From: Haliscomenobacter hydrossis DSM 1100
Lineage (GTDB): Bacteria > Bacteroidota > Bacteroidia > Chitinophagales > Saprospiraceae
Direction: 5' to 3'
Assembly (NCBI RefSeq): GCF_000212735.1
Contig: NC_015510.1
Span: 1,736,001 to 1,800,000, forward strand
DNA length: 64,000 bases
Made by a program: the position numbers and the translations under genes. Under the pieces are notes generated by a model. The model was not told the DNA's origin. It searched no databases and saw nothing but the letters and a program-made list of their open reading frames with translations. Positions 1-8,447 of this stretch are shown here, piece by piece (position 1 is the first letter of the stretch; every line of letters starts with the position of its first letter).

Positions 1-1
1 C

Positions 2-2146
2 CTGCAGTTGTTGCACAACATTCCCACCGGACGTTACCCTTTTGGCATCACCCTTTCCCCTGATGGCCGCAGCTTGTACGTGGCCAACGTGGGCGTTTTT
101 GAATACAAGCCACTGAACAACCTCGACCCCAAAAACCTCAAAGGCACGGCTTCCGACTTTGTCACCTCGGGCTACAACACGCCCGAGATGCGCGAGGGCT
201 ACAAAAAAGGCCAACTGGATGTGCCTGGCCTCGGCGACCCTAACTCGCCCGAAGGTTTTTCCGTATGGAAATATACCCTGGGCGAGCAACCCAAGGTGAG
301 TAAAAAAATCAAAACCGGATTCCTCGTGGGCGATCTGGTTGACGGCGTTCCTGCGGTGGGCGGCGCGAGTCCCAATTCGCTGGTGGCCACCGATCGCTAC
401 GTGTTTGTTTCCAACGGCAACAACGATTGTATCTCGGCGATTGACTTCGTAAAAGATACCGTCGTCAAAAACATTTTCCTCAAACCCGATCCCCGTTTGG
501 GTGGTTTCCGGGGGGTGATTCCCTTTGGCCTGGCCCTTTCGCCTGATCGGAAGCAATTGTTTGTAGCTGAATCTGGGGTCAACGCCGTGGGGGTAGTTGA
601 TGCTGAAAAACTGGAAGTACTCGGCCATATCCCCACGGGTTGGTTTCCCTCCAAAGTGGCGGTGACCCCTGACGGCAAAAAACTGCTAGTCACCTCCGCA
701 AAGGGTTACGGCAGTGGTCCCAATGGGGGCAAAAACTGGCAAGAGGGTCCCGAAGGCCACTACGTGGGCGGCCTGATGTTTGGGTTGCTGAATGTAATCG
801 ATGTACCCAATGCCGAGCAACTGAAGGCGCATACTGCCGAGGTAGTTCGCCAAAATTACAATTTTGCCCCCGCCAACGACGCCCAGTTCAAATGGCGGGC
901 AGCCAATCCGGTGCCCCTTTTTCCCGGTCAAAAAGAAAGCCCCATCAAGTACATCGTGTTCATTTCCAAAGAGAATCGAACTTTCGATGAAGTTTTCGCC
1001 CAGGTTAAAGGCGTTAAAGGCGATGCCACGCTGGCGCGTTACGGTGCCAATCAAAAAGTAGTCAACCGCCGCCATACCGATAGTGTCATGAATGCCACCG
1101 TGATGGTCAACCACCTGGCCCTGGCCGAACGTTTTTCCATCAGTGACAACTTCTACGTCGACTCCGACCATTCCGCCGACGGCCACCGCTGGTTGGTCAA
1201 CACCTACCCGAACGAGTGGGTGGAAACGGGGGTGACCGCATCTTACGGAGGCAAGCGCCGCATGCGTGCCAACAGTAAAGCACCCGGTAACCTCTTGCTC
1301 TACGGCTCTTCGGGCGCCATTTATCCCGAAGATTATAACGAAGCAGGTTCCATGTGGGATCACCTTGAGCGCAACAAAAAGGAATTCTTCAACTTTGGTT
1401 TTGGCGTTGAACTCGCCGGGGGCATCGACGATTCCACGATGAAATACACCGGACTGAAATACCTCGTAAATTACCCCATTCCCGGGCCACTTTTTGATCG
1501 TTCTTCCCGCAAATACGCTACGTACAACATGGCCATTCCCGATCAATTCCGGGTCAAAACCTTCTTTGAGGAATTTAACGAAAAGTTCATGGGGGCTGGC
1601 AAAACCTTGCCCGAAGTACTGACCATCATTTTGCCCAACGATCATGGAGCAGGTGAACGTCCACACGCAGGCTATCCTTACCGCGCCAGTTACATGGCCG
1701 ACAATGATTTGGCGCTGGGTCGCGTGGTGGAGTTTTTGTCCAACACCCCGTATTGGAAAAACATGGCCATTGTGGTCACCGAAGACGACGCCCAGGATGG
1801 CCAGGATCACGTGGATGCACACCGCAGCATTCTGATGGTCATTTCGCCCTATGCCCGCAAAAATTTCGTTGGGCACCAACACTACAGCTTTGGCAGTATT
1901 TTTAAAACTTTCTGGAACATCCTTGGCATTCCGTACCTCAATCAATACGACGCAGCGGCCACCGATTTGGCGGACTTGTTTACGGACAAACCGGACTTCA
2001 GCCCCTACAAGGCATTTCCGGTAAATCCCAAAATTTTTGATCCACAAAAAGCACTGACCCCCATGGACGCGAAATTTGACTGGAAGGCGGTCATTGAATC
2101 CCCCAAGCTAGACAATGTGGAAGATTTTTTGAAGCAAAATCACTAA
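2..2146 (+). CDS. Bifunctional YVTN beta-propeller / phosphoesterase family protein (5' end missing)
   Basis: The reading frame is open from the window edge, so the N-terminus (signal peptide and first propeller blades) is missing; the TTG at position 8 is only the first start-like codon. About the first 290 visible residues carry YVTN/YncE-type blades, such as 'TGRYPFGITLSPDGRSLYVAN' shortened to repeats of GxxPxGxxxSPDG. From about residue 310 follows a PF04185-type phosphoesterase (acid phosphatase/phospholipase C-like) domain with ENRTFDE, DSDHSADGH, LPNDHG and EDDAQDGQDHVDAHRS, which supply the metal-binding Asp/His residues. Such proteins are usually exported in Bacteroidota and hydrolyse phosphate esters; the substrate cannot be read from sequence. 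It stands alone, with the toxin-antitoxin promoter 50 bases downstream. Confidence 0.85.
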   Translation: MQLLHNIPTGRYPFGITLSPDGRSLYVANVGVFEYKPLNNLDPKNLKGTASDFVTSGYNTPEMREGYKKGQLDVPGLGDPNSPEGFSVWKYTLGEQPKVSKKIKTGFLVGDLVDGVPAVGGASPNSLVATDRYVFVSNGNNDCISAIDFVKDTVVKNIFLKPDPRLGGFRGVIPFGLALSPDRKQLFVAESGVNAVGVVDAEKLEVLGHIPTGWFPSKVAVTPDGKKLLVTSAKGYGSGPNGGKNWQEGPEGHYVGGLMFGLLNVIDVPNAEQLKAHTAEVVRQNYNFAPANDAQFKWRAANPVPLFPGQKESPIKYIVFISKENRTFDEVFAQVKGVKGDATLARYGANQKVVNRRHTDSVMNATVMVNHLALAERFSISDNFYVDSDHSADGHRWLVNTYPNEWVETGVTASYGGKRRMRANSKAPGNLLLYGSSGAIYPEDYNEAGSMWDHLERNKKEFFNFGFGVELAGGIDDSTMKYTGLKYLVNYPIPGPLFDRSSRKYATYNMAIPDQFRVKTFFEEFNEKFMGAGKTLPEVLTIILPNDHGAGERPHAGYPYRASYMADNDLALGRVVEFLSNTPYWKNMAIVVTEDDAQDGQDHVDAHRSILMVISPYARKNFVGHQHYSFGSIFKTFWNILGIPYLNQYDAAATDLADLFTDKPDFSPYKAFPVNPKIFDPQKALTPMDAKFDWKAVIESPKLDNVEDFLKQNH

Positions 2147-2195
2147 ATTTTCAGTTTTTAGCAAAAAAGTACTCAATTCGCTTGCGTGAGGGCGA

Positions 2196-2227
2196 TTTGC
2201 ATTCTTGTCTAAAATCCGTTATTTTTG
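2196..2227 (+). promoter_or_regulatory. Bacteroidota-type promoter of the toxin-antitoxin pair
   Basis: TTTG at 2196-2199 and TATTTTTG at 2220-2227 are separated by 20 bases. This matches the Bacteroidota -33/-7 consensus (TTTG, 19-21 bases, TAnnTTTG). The predicted transcript starts just before the ATG at 2244, which supports that start over the in-frame TTG at 2205. Confidence 0.6.
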
Positions 2228-2243
2228 GTTAAAATTTTCAACA

Positions 2244-2471
2244 ATGACAACTCAACTGGTTCTTCGATTTGATAATGCTGATGACCTCATTCGAGTTCTT
2301 CTTTTTTTGAAAGAGCAAGGAATGGAAGACTTGGCTTTTGGTTCAAATCAACCTAGATTGAAAAGAAAAAAAGATGCTGAAAAAAAAACATGGGAAGGTG
2401 TCGGTAGTATCAATCTACAAGATAAACTAAACACTATTCCTAACCTCCGTGATTTTGCTTATGAAGACTGA
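2244..2471 (+). CDS. Small antitoxin-like protein upstream of a PIN toxin
   Basis: A 75-residue charged protein starting MTTQLVLRF. The first half looks like a short beta strand plus helix and the second half is Lys/Glu-rich (LKRKKDAEKK), as in many antitoxins that grip their toxin with a flexible tail. I do not recognise a named family. The identification rests on position: its stop overlaps the start of the PIN-domain gene by 11 bases, the usual order for a VapBC-type module. An in-frame TTG at 2205 lies inside the predicted promoter, so the ATG at 2244 is preferred. Confidence 0.6.
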   Translation: MTTQLVLRFDNADDLIRVLLFLKEQGMEDLAFGSNQPRLKRKKDAEKKTWEGVGSINLQDKLNTIPNLRDFAYED

Positions 2472-2874
2472 GGTTTTGCTGGATACCAATATCTTGCTTT
2501 ATGCTTTAGATAGTGGAAATCCTTACCATGCTCAAGCTGTTTTACTTTTAGAAGATTCTGCGCTCAGATTCTCGGTAACTACTAAAAATATCGCGGAATA
2601 TTTTGCAGTATGCTCCAAACTAAAGGTACCTCTGGCTAAGGCTATCGTATTTTATCACTCGTTGTGTGAAAATGCTCAAGTCTTGTTTCCTAATGAAGCC
2701 AGCTTACTCATTTTCGAACAATTGATCCAAAAATACAATCCTATAGGCAATCGTGTATTTGATATGGAAATCGTTTCTGTAGCTTTAGTATATGGAATTT
2801 CCATAATCGTCACCGTTAATACCAAAGACTTCGATGCAATTGATGAAATTACAGTTCGGAGCTTAACGCTATGA
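2461..2874 (+). CDS. PIN-domain ribonuclease (VapC-like toxin)
   Basis: A 137-residue protein that fits one PIN domain in length and motif order. The four acidic positions expected for metal-dependent RNase activity are visible: Asp8 in LLDTNILLYALD, Glu46 in NIAEYF, Asp101 in FDMEIV and Asp123 in NTKDFD. By family it would cleave RNA (tRNA or rRNA for VapC) when its antitoxin is degraded. The ATG at 2461 lies inside the end of the antitoxin gene, which suggests translational coupling. An alternative in-frame GTG at 2449 is less likely. Its own stop overlaps the next gene as ATGA, tying the toxin to a TonB-dependent receptor. Confidence 0.8.
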   Translation: MKTEVLLDTNILLYALDSGNPYHAQAVLLLEDSALRFSVTTKNIAEYFAVCSKLKVPLAKAIVFYHSLCENAQVLFPNEASLLIFEQLIQKYNPIGNRVFDMEIVSVALVYGISIIVTVNTKDFDAIDEITVRSLTL

Positions 2875-5129
2875 AAAATCTTATCTTTATCCTAGCATTA
2901 TTTCTGCATTTACCTCTCGTGGCACAACAAATTCAAGGTGTTTTAGTAGACGCCAACACCAACCAACCCTTGGCGGCGGCTAATCTGTGGTTAAAGGGCA
3001 CCCAGCGTGGTGCGGCGACTAATGCTCAGGGCAATTTTACCATCAATGCTCCGGCAGCCCAAGGCACTTACACCCTTCTGGTGTCCATGTTGGGGTACCG
3101 CGAGATGGAGCAGGAAATCCAACTCTTGGGGAATGATTTGAAACTGGACACTTTGCGCCTGAGTGCGGAACCCACACTCATTGCCAGCAATTTGGTGATC
3201 ACCGCCAACCGCAGCCTCAACCAAGCTTTCGCCACCACCGAGGCCGTAAGTGTTCTCAAGGCCAGCGAGATCATCCACAACGGTGCCCGCAGCACGCCCG
3301 AAGCCCTGATGGGCTTGACGGGTGTTTTTGTACAAAAAACCAATCACGGCGGGGGTTCCCCTTTTGTGCGCGGCTTGACGGGCAATCAAACCCTGCTACT
3401 GATGGACGGCTTGCGGATGAACAACTCCATTTACCGCTTTGGCCCCAATCAATACTTCAACACCATCGATGTATTCAGCTTGCAGCAAATTGAAGTGGTA
3501 CGTGGGGCTGGTTCCGTCTTGTACGGCAGCGATGCCATGGGGGGCGCCATCCAGGTGTTTACGCCTACGCCCCAATTTGCCTCGGAAGGCTGGCAATTTG
3601 GCGGTCGGCTGCTGGGCCGTTACCTCGATCGCGATATGGAACAAACCGTACATGCCGAACTGAATGCCGCCAACGAAACAATAGCGTTCCGCGCTGGTGC
3701 CAGTGTACGCAATTTTGGCGATCACTATGCCGGAAAAGGCCTGGGCAAAGAAGGCCCTTCCAGCTACCGCGAGCGGGCCGCCGATGCCAAAGCGGTATTC
3801 AAACTCAATCGTCATGCCCAGTTTACGCTGGCCTACAATGGCGTTTTTCAAACGGAGGTAGAACGTTACGACCAATATGTAACCGGCTTTGCGCTGTCGC
3901 AATTTGAGCCCCAAACCCGCCAGATGGCTTACGGACGTTTGGCCTGGGAAGGGCAATCCCCCTGGTTGCAAAACATCACCCTAACCGGCTCCTGGCAGTT
4001 TGCCGAAGAAGGGCGGATTTTTCAGCGCAACAACAACGTAACCCGCAGCAATGAATTGGATGAAATCCGCACCTTCGGCTACGTACTGGAATGGCATGCC
4101 CAACCCTTGTCGTTTTGGAAAATAACCTCTGGGGTAGAAGCCTACCTCGATAAAGTGAGCAGCGGCGGCAGCAACCTCAATACGGAAACGGGTGCAGTCA
4201 CGGCGCGCCGGGGCCTCTATCCTGCGGGAACCAATGCCACCAATACCGCAGTGTTTACTGCCCATCAGCTTAGTCACCAACGTTGGACCCTCAACCTGGG
4301 ATTGCGTTACAACCAGGTGCGCCTGGAGATTCAGGATGCCACTTTTGGGGATACGGAAATCACGCCGGATGCCCTGGTCGCTCACGCCTTGTTGCGCTAT
4401 CAGGTGGGTGAACACCATGCAATTTCCGGGGGTACTTATTCCGGTTTTCGGGCACCCAACATCAATGACATGACCAGCTTTGGGCGTTTTGATTTTGGCA
4501 TCGAAGTCCCCAGTTATGATCTCTCACCCGAGCGTACTACCACGTATGAGCTGAATTACAAGTACAGCTCGGAAAAATTGCAGGCCAATGTTTCGGGTTT
4601 TTACACGGCTTTATCCGATTTGGTGACGCGGGTGCGCGGCACTTTTGAAGGACTGCCGACTTACGAAGGCAGCGACGTGTACAAAAAAGAAAATGCGGCG
4701 GAGTCTTTCATTCGCGGAACGGAACTGGATGTGGCCTGGGCCTTGAGTGCACAATTCAATCTGCAAGGCAGTTTGACTTATACTTTTGGGCAAAACACCA
4801 CCGGGAACGAACCGATGCGCCGGATACCGCCACTCAATGGTCGGATTGCCTTGCAATACCAACCTGTGAAACAGTGGTTCAATCGGGTAGAATTTTTGTA
4901 CGCCAGCAAACAAGACCGTTTGGCAGGAGGTGACAAGTCCGATCCACGGATTCCGAAGGGAGGCACCCCTGGATGGGAAGTGTTGAACTTACGTAGTGCC
5001 TACCAGTTCAAACAAGTGGAGTTGCAGGCCGGGCTGAACAACCTGTTCAACGAAGCGTACCGCACGCACGGGTCGGGGATTGATGGTGTGGGAAGAAGTG
5101 TGTGGATTGGTTTGGATTGGAAGTTTTAA
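2871..5129 (+). CDS. TonB-dependent outer membrane receptor
   Basis: A 752-residue receptor. Residues 1-19 are a signal peptide ending in VAQQ. Residues about 22-95 are a carboxypeptidase-D-regulatory-like domain (QGVLVDANTNQPLAAANLWL), about 110-220 form the plug (TPEALMGLTGVFVQK, GAGSVLYGSDAMGGAIQV), and the rest is the beta barrel ending in an aromatic residue (WKF). FRAPN in the barrel recurs in the haem/siderophore receptor branch, so iron or haem uptake is plausible but not shown. The ATG overlaps the stop of the PIN toxin gene (ATGA), so it may be translated from the same mRNA. It is not a SusC: it is too short and has no adjacent SusD. Confidence 0.9.
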   Translation: MKNLIFILALFLHLPLVAQQIQGVLVDANTNQPLAAANLWLKGTQRGAATNAQGNFTINAPAAQGTYTLLVSMLGYREMEQEIQLLGNDLKLDTLRLSAEPTLIASNLVITANRSLNQAFATTEAVSVLKASEIIHNGARSTPEALMGLTGVFVQKTNHGGGSPFVRGLTGNQTLLLMDGLRMNNSIYRFGPNQYFNTIDVFSLQQIEVVRGAGSVLYGSDAMGGAIQVFTPTPQFASEGWQFGGRLLGRYLDRDMEQTVHAELNAANETIAFRAGASVRNFGDHYAGKGLGKEGPSSYRERAADAKAVFKLNRHAQFTLAYNGVFQTEVERYDQYVTGFALSQFEPQTRQMAYGRLAWEGQSPWLQNITLTGSWQFAEEGRIFQRNNNVTRSNELDEIRTFGYVLEWHAQPLSFWKITSGVEAYLDKVSSGGSNLNTETGAVTARRGLYPAGTNATNTAVFTAHQLSHQRWTLNLGLRYNQVRLEIQDATFGDTEITPDALVAHALLRYQVGEHHAISGGTYSGFRAPNINDMTSFGRFDFGIEVPSYDLSPERTTTYELNYKYSSEKLQANVSGFYTALSDLVTRVRGTFEGLPTYEGSDVYKKENAAESFIRGTELDVAWALSAQFNLQGSLTYTFGQNTTGNEPMRRIPPLNGRIALQYQPVKQWFNRVEFLYASKQDRLAGGDKSDPRIPKGGTPGWEVLNLRSAYQFKQVELQAGLNNLFNEAYRTHGSGIDGVGRSVWIGLDWKF

Positions 5130-5187
5130 TTTTAAGTGGCAGGACAAAATCGAGGCAACGCAAAAACTAACGGATGATTTTGGATTG

Positions 5188-5213
5188 TAGAGATGCACGG
5201 CCGTGCGTCTCTA
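5188..5213. repeat. REP-like palindrome
   Basis: A 26-base palindrome with 13-base arms and one G-T type mismatch, centred on GGCC, downstream of the TonB receptor. Hairpins with this kind of sequence recur in many bacterial genomes as REP-like elements. Here it could also help end the receptor transcript, though no strong T tract follows. Confidence 0.5.
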
Positions 5214-5335
5214 TGGCGCGTTGCCCCAATTTTGTCATGCACTCAATTATTTTCTTTAGCTGCCTCATTTTTTCAGGCCTTTCCGGCTAGTCCAAGTCTT
5301 CCTCTATCAACTCCCAATATTTAAAATAGCAGCAA

Positions 5336-5761
5336 TCATGCCGGTGGATGCACCCCAAAAACAATCAAATTTCTCCGATACTCAATAAGCTTCTGTCGGT
5401 TCAATTGCAGTTCATTCACCGTACACCGACCAATCGAAGTCAAACCAATGATTAAGGTCGCATCTTCATTCCAGGAGAAATGCTCTTCCCAGTGATTGAT
5501 TCGTGGATTAAAAACGGTTACCCATAAATGCGTAGACTGATCCAACGCTTTCACCTTATTGGATTTTAGCCGATTGCATAAAAAACAAGCATAAGCCAGA
5601 TTGTCTATATCCGAGCTGCCACTCAGGCTTTCGGGAAGGATATGATCAATGGTAAATGAATTTGGAGCATATTTATCCTGGCTTTTACAATATTCGCAAC
5701 AGTAGTTGGCTCGTTGAGCCACCGCTTCACGTGTACCTTGGGAGATGGATAACTTAGCCAT
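5336..5761 (-). CDS. HNH endonuclease
   Basis: A 141-residue protein with a clear HNH fold: a zinc-type pair CCEYC (Cys22, Cys25), the TIDHILPES catalytic segment (His40), Asn54 in DIDNLAYAC, and the second pair CFLCNRLKSNK (Cys59, Cys62). The family makes metal-dependent nicks or breaks in DNA; solitary forms like this have been linked to defence and to mobile DNA, with no firm role. It overlaps the upstream gene by 8 bases, so the two are likely co-expressed. No methylase or helicase lies nearby to suggest a restriction system. Confidence 0.85.
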   Translation of the reverse strand: MAKLSISQGTREAVAQRANYCCEYCKSQDKYAPNSFTIDHILPESLSGSSDIDNLAYACFLCNRLKSNKVKALDQSTHLWVTVFNPRINHWEEHFSWNEDATLIIGLTSIGRCTVNELQLNRQKLIEYRRNLIVFGVHPPA

Positions 5762-6131
5762 TTAAGCCCAATTGCGCAATAATTTCATCAATCGTCGTAC
5801 CCCGCAAAATTGCCAATTGCCCCATGTTTTTCAGGCGCTCCACACTGTAGTCCTCGTAAGCTTCCGCGAGTTTTAGTGCCTCAACTTCCTCCTCAGAGTT
5901 CAACATTTCGAATTCAGACTTCCAATCCAGAAATTTTAGCCTATCCCATTTTTCTGAATCAAACCCAAGGTTAATGTTTTGTAGGAGCTTGGCTTCTACC
6001 TCATCAAGAATGGGCACGCCACTTTTTTGAACGCGAATAATATTCAACTCTCGCAGCAATTGATCAAGATGTTGCACATCTAATTGCTTCGCGGTACTTA
6101 ATATGTCAGAAACGGATACCTGTAACCCCAT
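5754..6131 (-). CDS. Conserved hypothetical partner of the HNH nuclease
   Basis: A 125-residue mostly helical acidic protein (MGLQVSVSDILSTAKQLDVQH). I do not recognise a family. The frame is open upstream for 61 more codons, but a Bacteroidota-type promoter sits just upstream of the ATG at 6131, so that start is preferred. Its stop lies 8 bases inside the HNH gene, so this is the first gene of a two-gene unit. It could be a specificity or immunity partner of the nuclease, but that rests only on gene order. The C-terminal half (ILRGTTIDEIIAQLG) resembles short regulatory proteins of toxin-antitoxin pairs. Confidence 0.6.
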   Translation of the reverse strand: MGLQVSVSDILSTAKQLDVQHLDQLLRELNIIRVQKSGVPILDEVEAKLLQNINLGFDSEKWDRLKFLDWKSEFEMLNSEEEVEALKLAEAYEDYSVERLKNMGQLAILRGTTIDEIIAQLGLNG

Positions 6132-6145
6132 TTTCAGTTTTGACT

Positions 6146-6177
6146 CAAAAATAAGTTTGTTTTTAGGAAAAAACAAG
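6146..6177 (-). promoter_or_regulatory. Bacteroidota-type promoter of the HNH pair
   Basis: On the minus strand, TTG (6174-6176) and TATTTTTG (6146-6153) are 20 bases apart, matching the -33/-7 consensus. The predicted transcript begins about 8 bases before the ATG at 6131. Confidence 0.55.
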
Positions 6178-6329
6178 TTGGCTGTCGTTTCATGCTGAGC
6201 TACAGCAAAAACAGGCAACTGTTTTTCCTTAAAACAAAGAAAAATAAACCCAGTTTCCCAGTCAAAATTGTGCTCTACACCACAAAACGCTAGTCTTGTA
6301 AAAAACTCCAGCAAAACCTTTGATTAAAC

Positions 6330-7859
6330 TCACCCCTTAATCTTCGCTTTGGCCAGTGTATTGACTTCCAAAAAATGCACACCGCCATACTGTTCTCCAT
6401 TTTTTTCCACAATTCTAACCTCCACCTTGTGTTTACCATTCGTCAATCCTTTGGGTAGGTCTGCTTTCCACAAGTGCAGATTCACTTTAGCCGCCATCCA
6501 TACGCGATATGTTCCGAGGTGCTGGTTCAAAAAATCATCCACATAAGGATCGGTGCCTTCAAATTGGGTCATGGTTTGAAAATCGCCCTCATCCCAGCGA
6601 ACTTCCACTACCGCATCGGGCGGCGCTGCAAATACATTGATGATCAACTGCGCTTGAGCAGGAGCTTTAACTTTGGGGAAACGCAGGACGTAACGAGAAC
6701 GACTTTCAGGAACACCTAAGGGTTTGAACGCGTAGCTGAATTTCGTCCCAGAAAATTTGAAGACAAAATACCCATTCGGTGCCCCATCCATGGCCATGCG
6801 CACGGGCAGACCGTCTTCTTCCAAAGGGCCTTGCCACCAGGCACCACAAACGGCCCCGGCAATCAATTCTGGAAACGAGCCATTCCATTTCTCCCAGCCA
6901 CCTTCACGCAGATCCACATGCTCGATGGTATGCGTGTGGGCCGAGGCGGCAAACAAGTGGGGGCGCTTTTTGAGCAAAGCATACAAATCCCGGCGGTTCA
7001 TGATGTTCCGATAGGGATTTTGCGCCGCAGTTTTGGTAAAAATGGGAATATGGGAGAGTAAAAAAACGAGTTTATCTTTAGGAACCCATGCCAAATCATT
7101 CGCTAGCCACTGCAATTGTCGGGCATCAAGGCGGCCTTCGGTGATGCCTTGTTCATCGCGTTTGGTGTTCCAGCCGCTGTAATCTACATCATCCAAAACC
7201 ACAAAATGCACCTCTCCGTAATCGAAGGAGTAATAAGTCGGGCCAAAAAAGTATTGAAAACTTTCGCGGGCAAAACGGTTTTGCGTAGCCCGGATGTTGA
7301 TGTCGTGATTGCCCATTACCACGTACCAGGGCTTGCCAATTTCGCCCAAAGCGGCCCGCACTTCCGGGTGTACTTCCAACTCATCCCAGGCTAAATCGCC
7401 AAGAGGAATCATCAAATCCGCTTGTTCTTGTTGCAGGGCGGGTATCGCCAGTCGGCGGAAATAATCTACTTCTTTGCTCGTTTCGGGTTGGATGTCCCCC
7501 ATCAAAATGGCGGTAAACTCCGTATTTATCTGCGTTTTGATCAAATAAAAATTCAGTGGGTTGGGGACTTCGCCGCTTGGTGGAATAGCGGGATAAGGTA
7601 CAAGTTCTTCAACATTAGGCGAACCCTTGGGACGGTGTAGGTAGTAAAATTGCGGTTGTTGGAACTCGTTTACTGGCAATAGATAGCCCGCAGGTTTGCT
7701 GATGAAAATGCAGCAATCTTCATCGATTGGCAGGGTGTAGTAGCCGTTTTCATCGGTCAAAACGACCTCGCGCTGATTGCTGACCATTACGTCGGAAACA
7801 CCTTGGGTACTACCCTGTTCGTAGACGTAACCACTGGCTGTTTGTTTTATCGGGTGCAT
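6330..7859 (-). CDS. Calcineurin-like metallophosphoesterase with N- and C-terminal accessory domains
   Basis: A 509-residue protein with three parts. Residues about 5-100 are a beta-sandwich N-domain (SGYVYEQGSTQGVSDVMVSN). Residues about 110-350 are the phosphoesterase, with the metal-ligand blocks MGDIQPE, LGDLAWDE, MGNHD, SHIPIF and SAHTHT. Residues about 360-500 are a beta-rich C-domain (VRWDEGDF). The order matches the MetallophosN/Metallophos/MetallophosC family. The first block reads GDIQ where many relatives have D-x-H, a tolerated variant. No clear signal peptide is seen with this start. Substrate is unknown; relatives act on phosphomono- or diesters. The upstream gap is filled by a large nested palindrome. 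Confidence 0.85.
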   Translation of the reverse strand: MHPIKQTASGYVYEQGSTQGVSDVMVSNQREVVLTDENGYYTLPIDEDCCIFISKPAGYLLPVNEFQQPQFYYLHRPKGSPNVEELVPYPAIPPSGEVPNPLNFYLIKTQINTEFTAILMGDIQPETSKEVDYFRRLAIPALQQEQADLMIPLGDLAWDELEVHPEVRAALGEIGKPWYVVMGNHDINIRATQNRFARESFQYFFGPTYYSFDYGEVHFVVLDDVDYSGWNTKRDEQGITEGRLDARQLQWLANDLAWVPKDKLVFLLSHIPIFTKTAAQNPYRNIMNRRDLYALLKKRPHLFAASAHTHTIEHVDLREGGWEKWNGSFPELIAGAVCGAWWQGPLEEDGLPVRMAMDGAPNGYFVFKFSGTKFSYAFKPLGVPESRSRYVLRFPKVKAPAQAQLIINVFAAPPDAVVEVRWDEGDFQTMTQFEGTDPYVDDFLNQHLGTYRVWMAAKVNLHLWKADLPKGLTNGKHKVEVRIVEKNGEQYGGVHFLEVNTLAKAKIKG

Positions 7860-7867
7860 ATGAGTAA

Positions 7868-8446
7868 GGGTTCGGGGGTTCGGGGGTTTGGGGGCTACGA
7901 TTAGGACACAATTTTAAACGCCAGAATTTGTTGTTGATTGTGAACAGTTTACGTAAATTCCCAACCCCCGACCCCTGGAAGGAAGGGGAGTACATTTTCG
8001 ATAGGGAAATATCCTACCTTTTGTTCAAAAAGAGGTAAGATTTTGACCTGAAGTACGCTGCACGCCCCTTCCAGGCAGGGTCGATTGGTTCTGGCCTCAA
8101 CCCCGAAGGGGTGACAGGATTATAGCAATATAACCGTGTTTATTCCATTAAGAGAAACCCTGAAGGGGTGGCATTATGAAATAAAACGGCGAGGGTATGG
8201 TCAAATAATGTCACCCCTTCGGGGTTCAAATACATCCTCATGCCATTTTTACTATAATCCTGTCACCCCTTCGGGGTTGAAACAGAGCTCACTTTAGAAC
8301 CAATCGACCCTGCCTTCCAGGGGTCGGGGGTTGGGAATCACCAGCACACTCTTGCAAGCAATGCACTTTTGTTTCCTAATCGTAGGGGTTCGAGGGTTCG
8401 GGCTAGAATTGTGTGCAACCCTCGAACTCCCGAACCCTCGAACCCT
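7868..8446. repeat. Nested palindromic element filling the whole intergenic gap
   Basis: This 588-base gap has no convincing gene. It reads as shells of inverted repeats. The outermost are GGGTTCG-type heptamers (7868-7894 and 8385-8446). Inside lies an exact 11-base pair (7895-7905 and 8375-8385), then an exact 26-base inverted pair (7957-7982 and 8313-8338). The core holds four copies of an ACCCC-GAAG-GGGT hairpin, at about 8099, 8157, 8206 and 8262, in both orientations. A further copy of the right-arm sequence (CAGGGTCGATTGGTTCT) occurs at about 8075. It resembles a REP/MITE-like element or several inserted into one another. Confidence 0.6.
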
Positions 8447-8447
8447 C

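Noticed and set aside
686..2047. 453-codon minus-strand open frame opposite the phosphoesterase
   Set aside because: It mirrors a confident plus-strand gene with clear motifs and has no domain of its own. The same holds for long antisense frames at 3396-3971, 8331-8933, 34335-34928 and 40361-41071.
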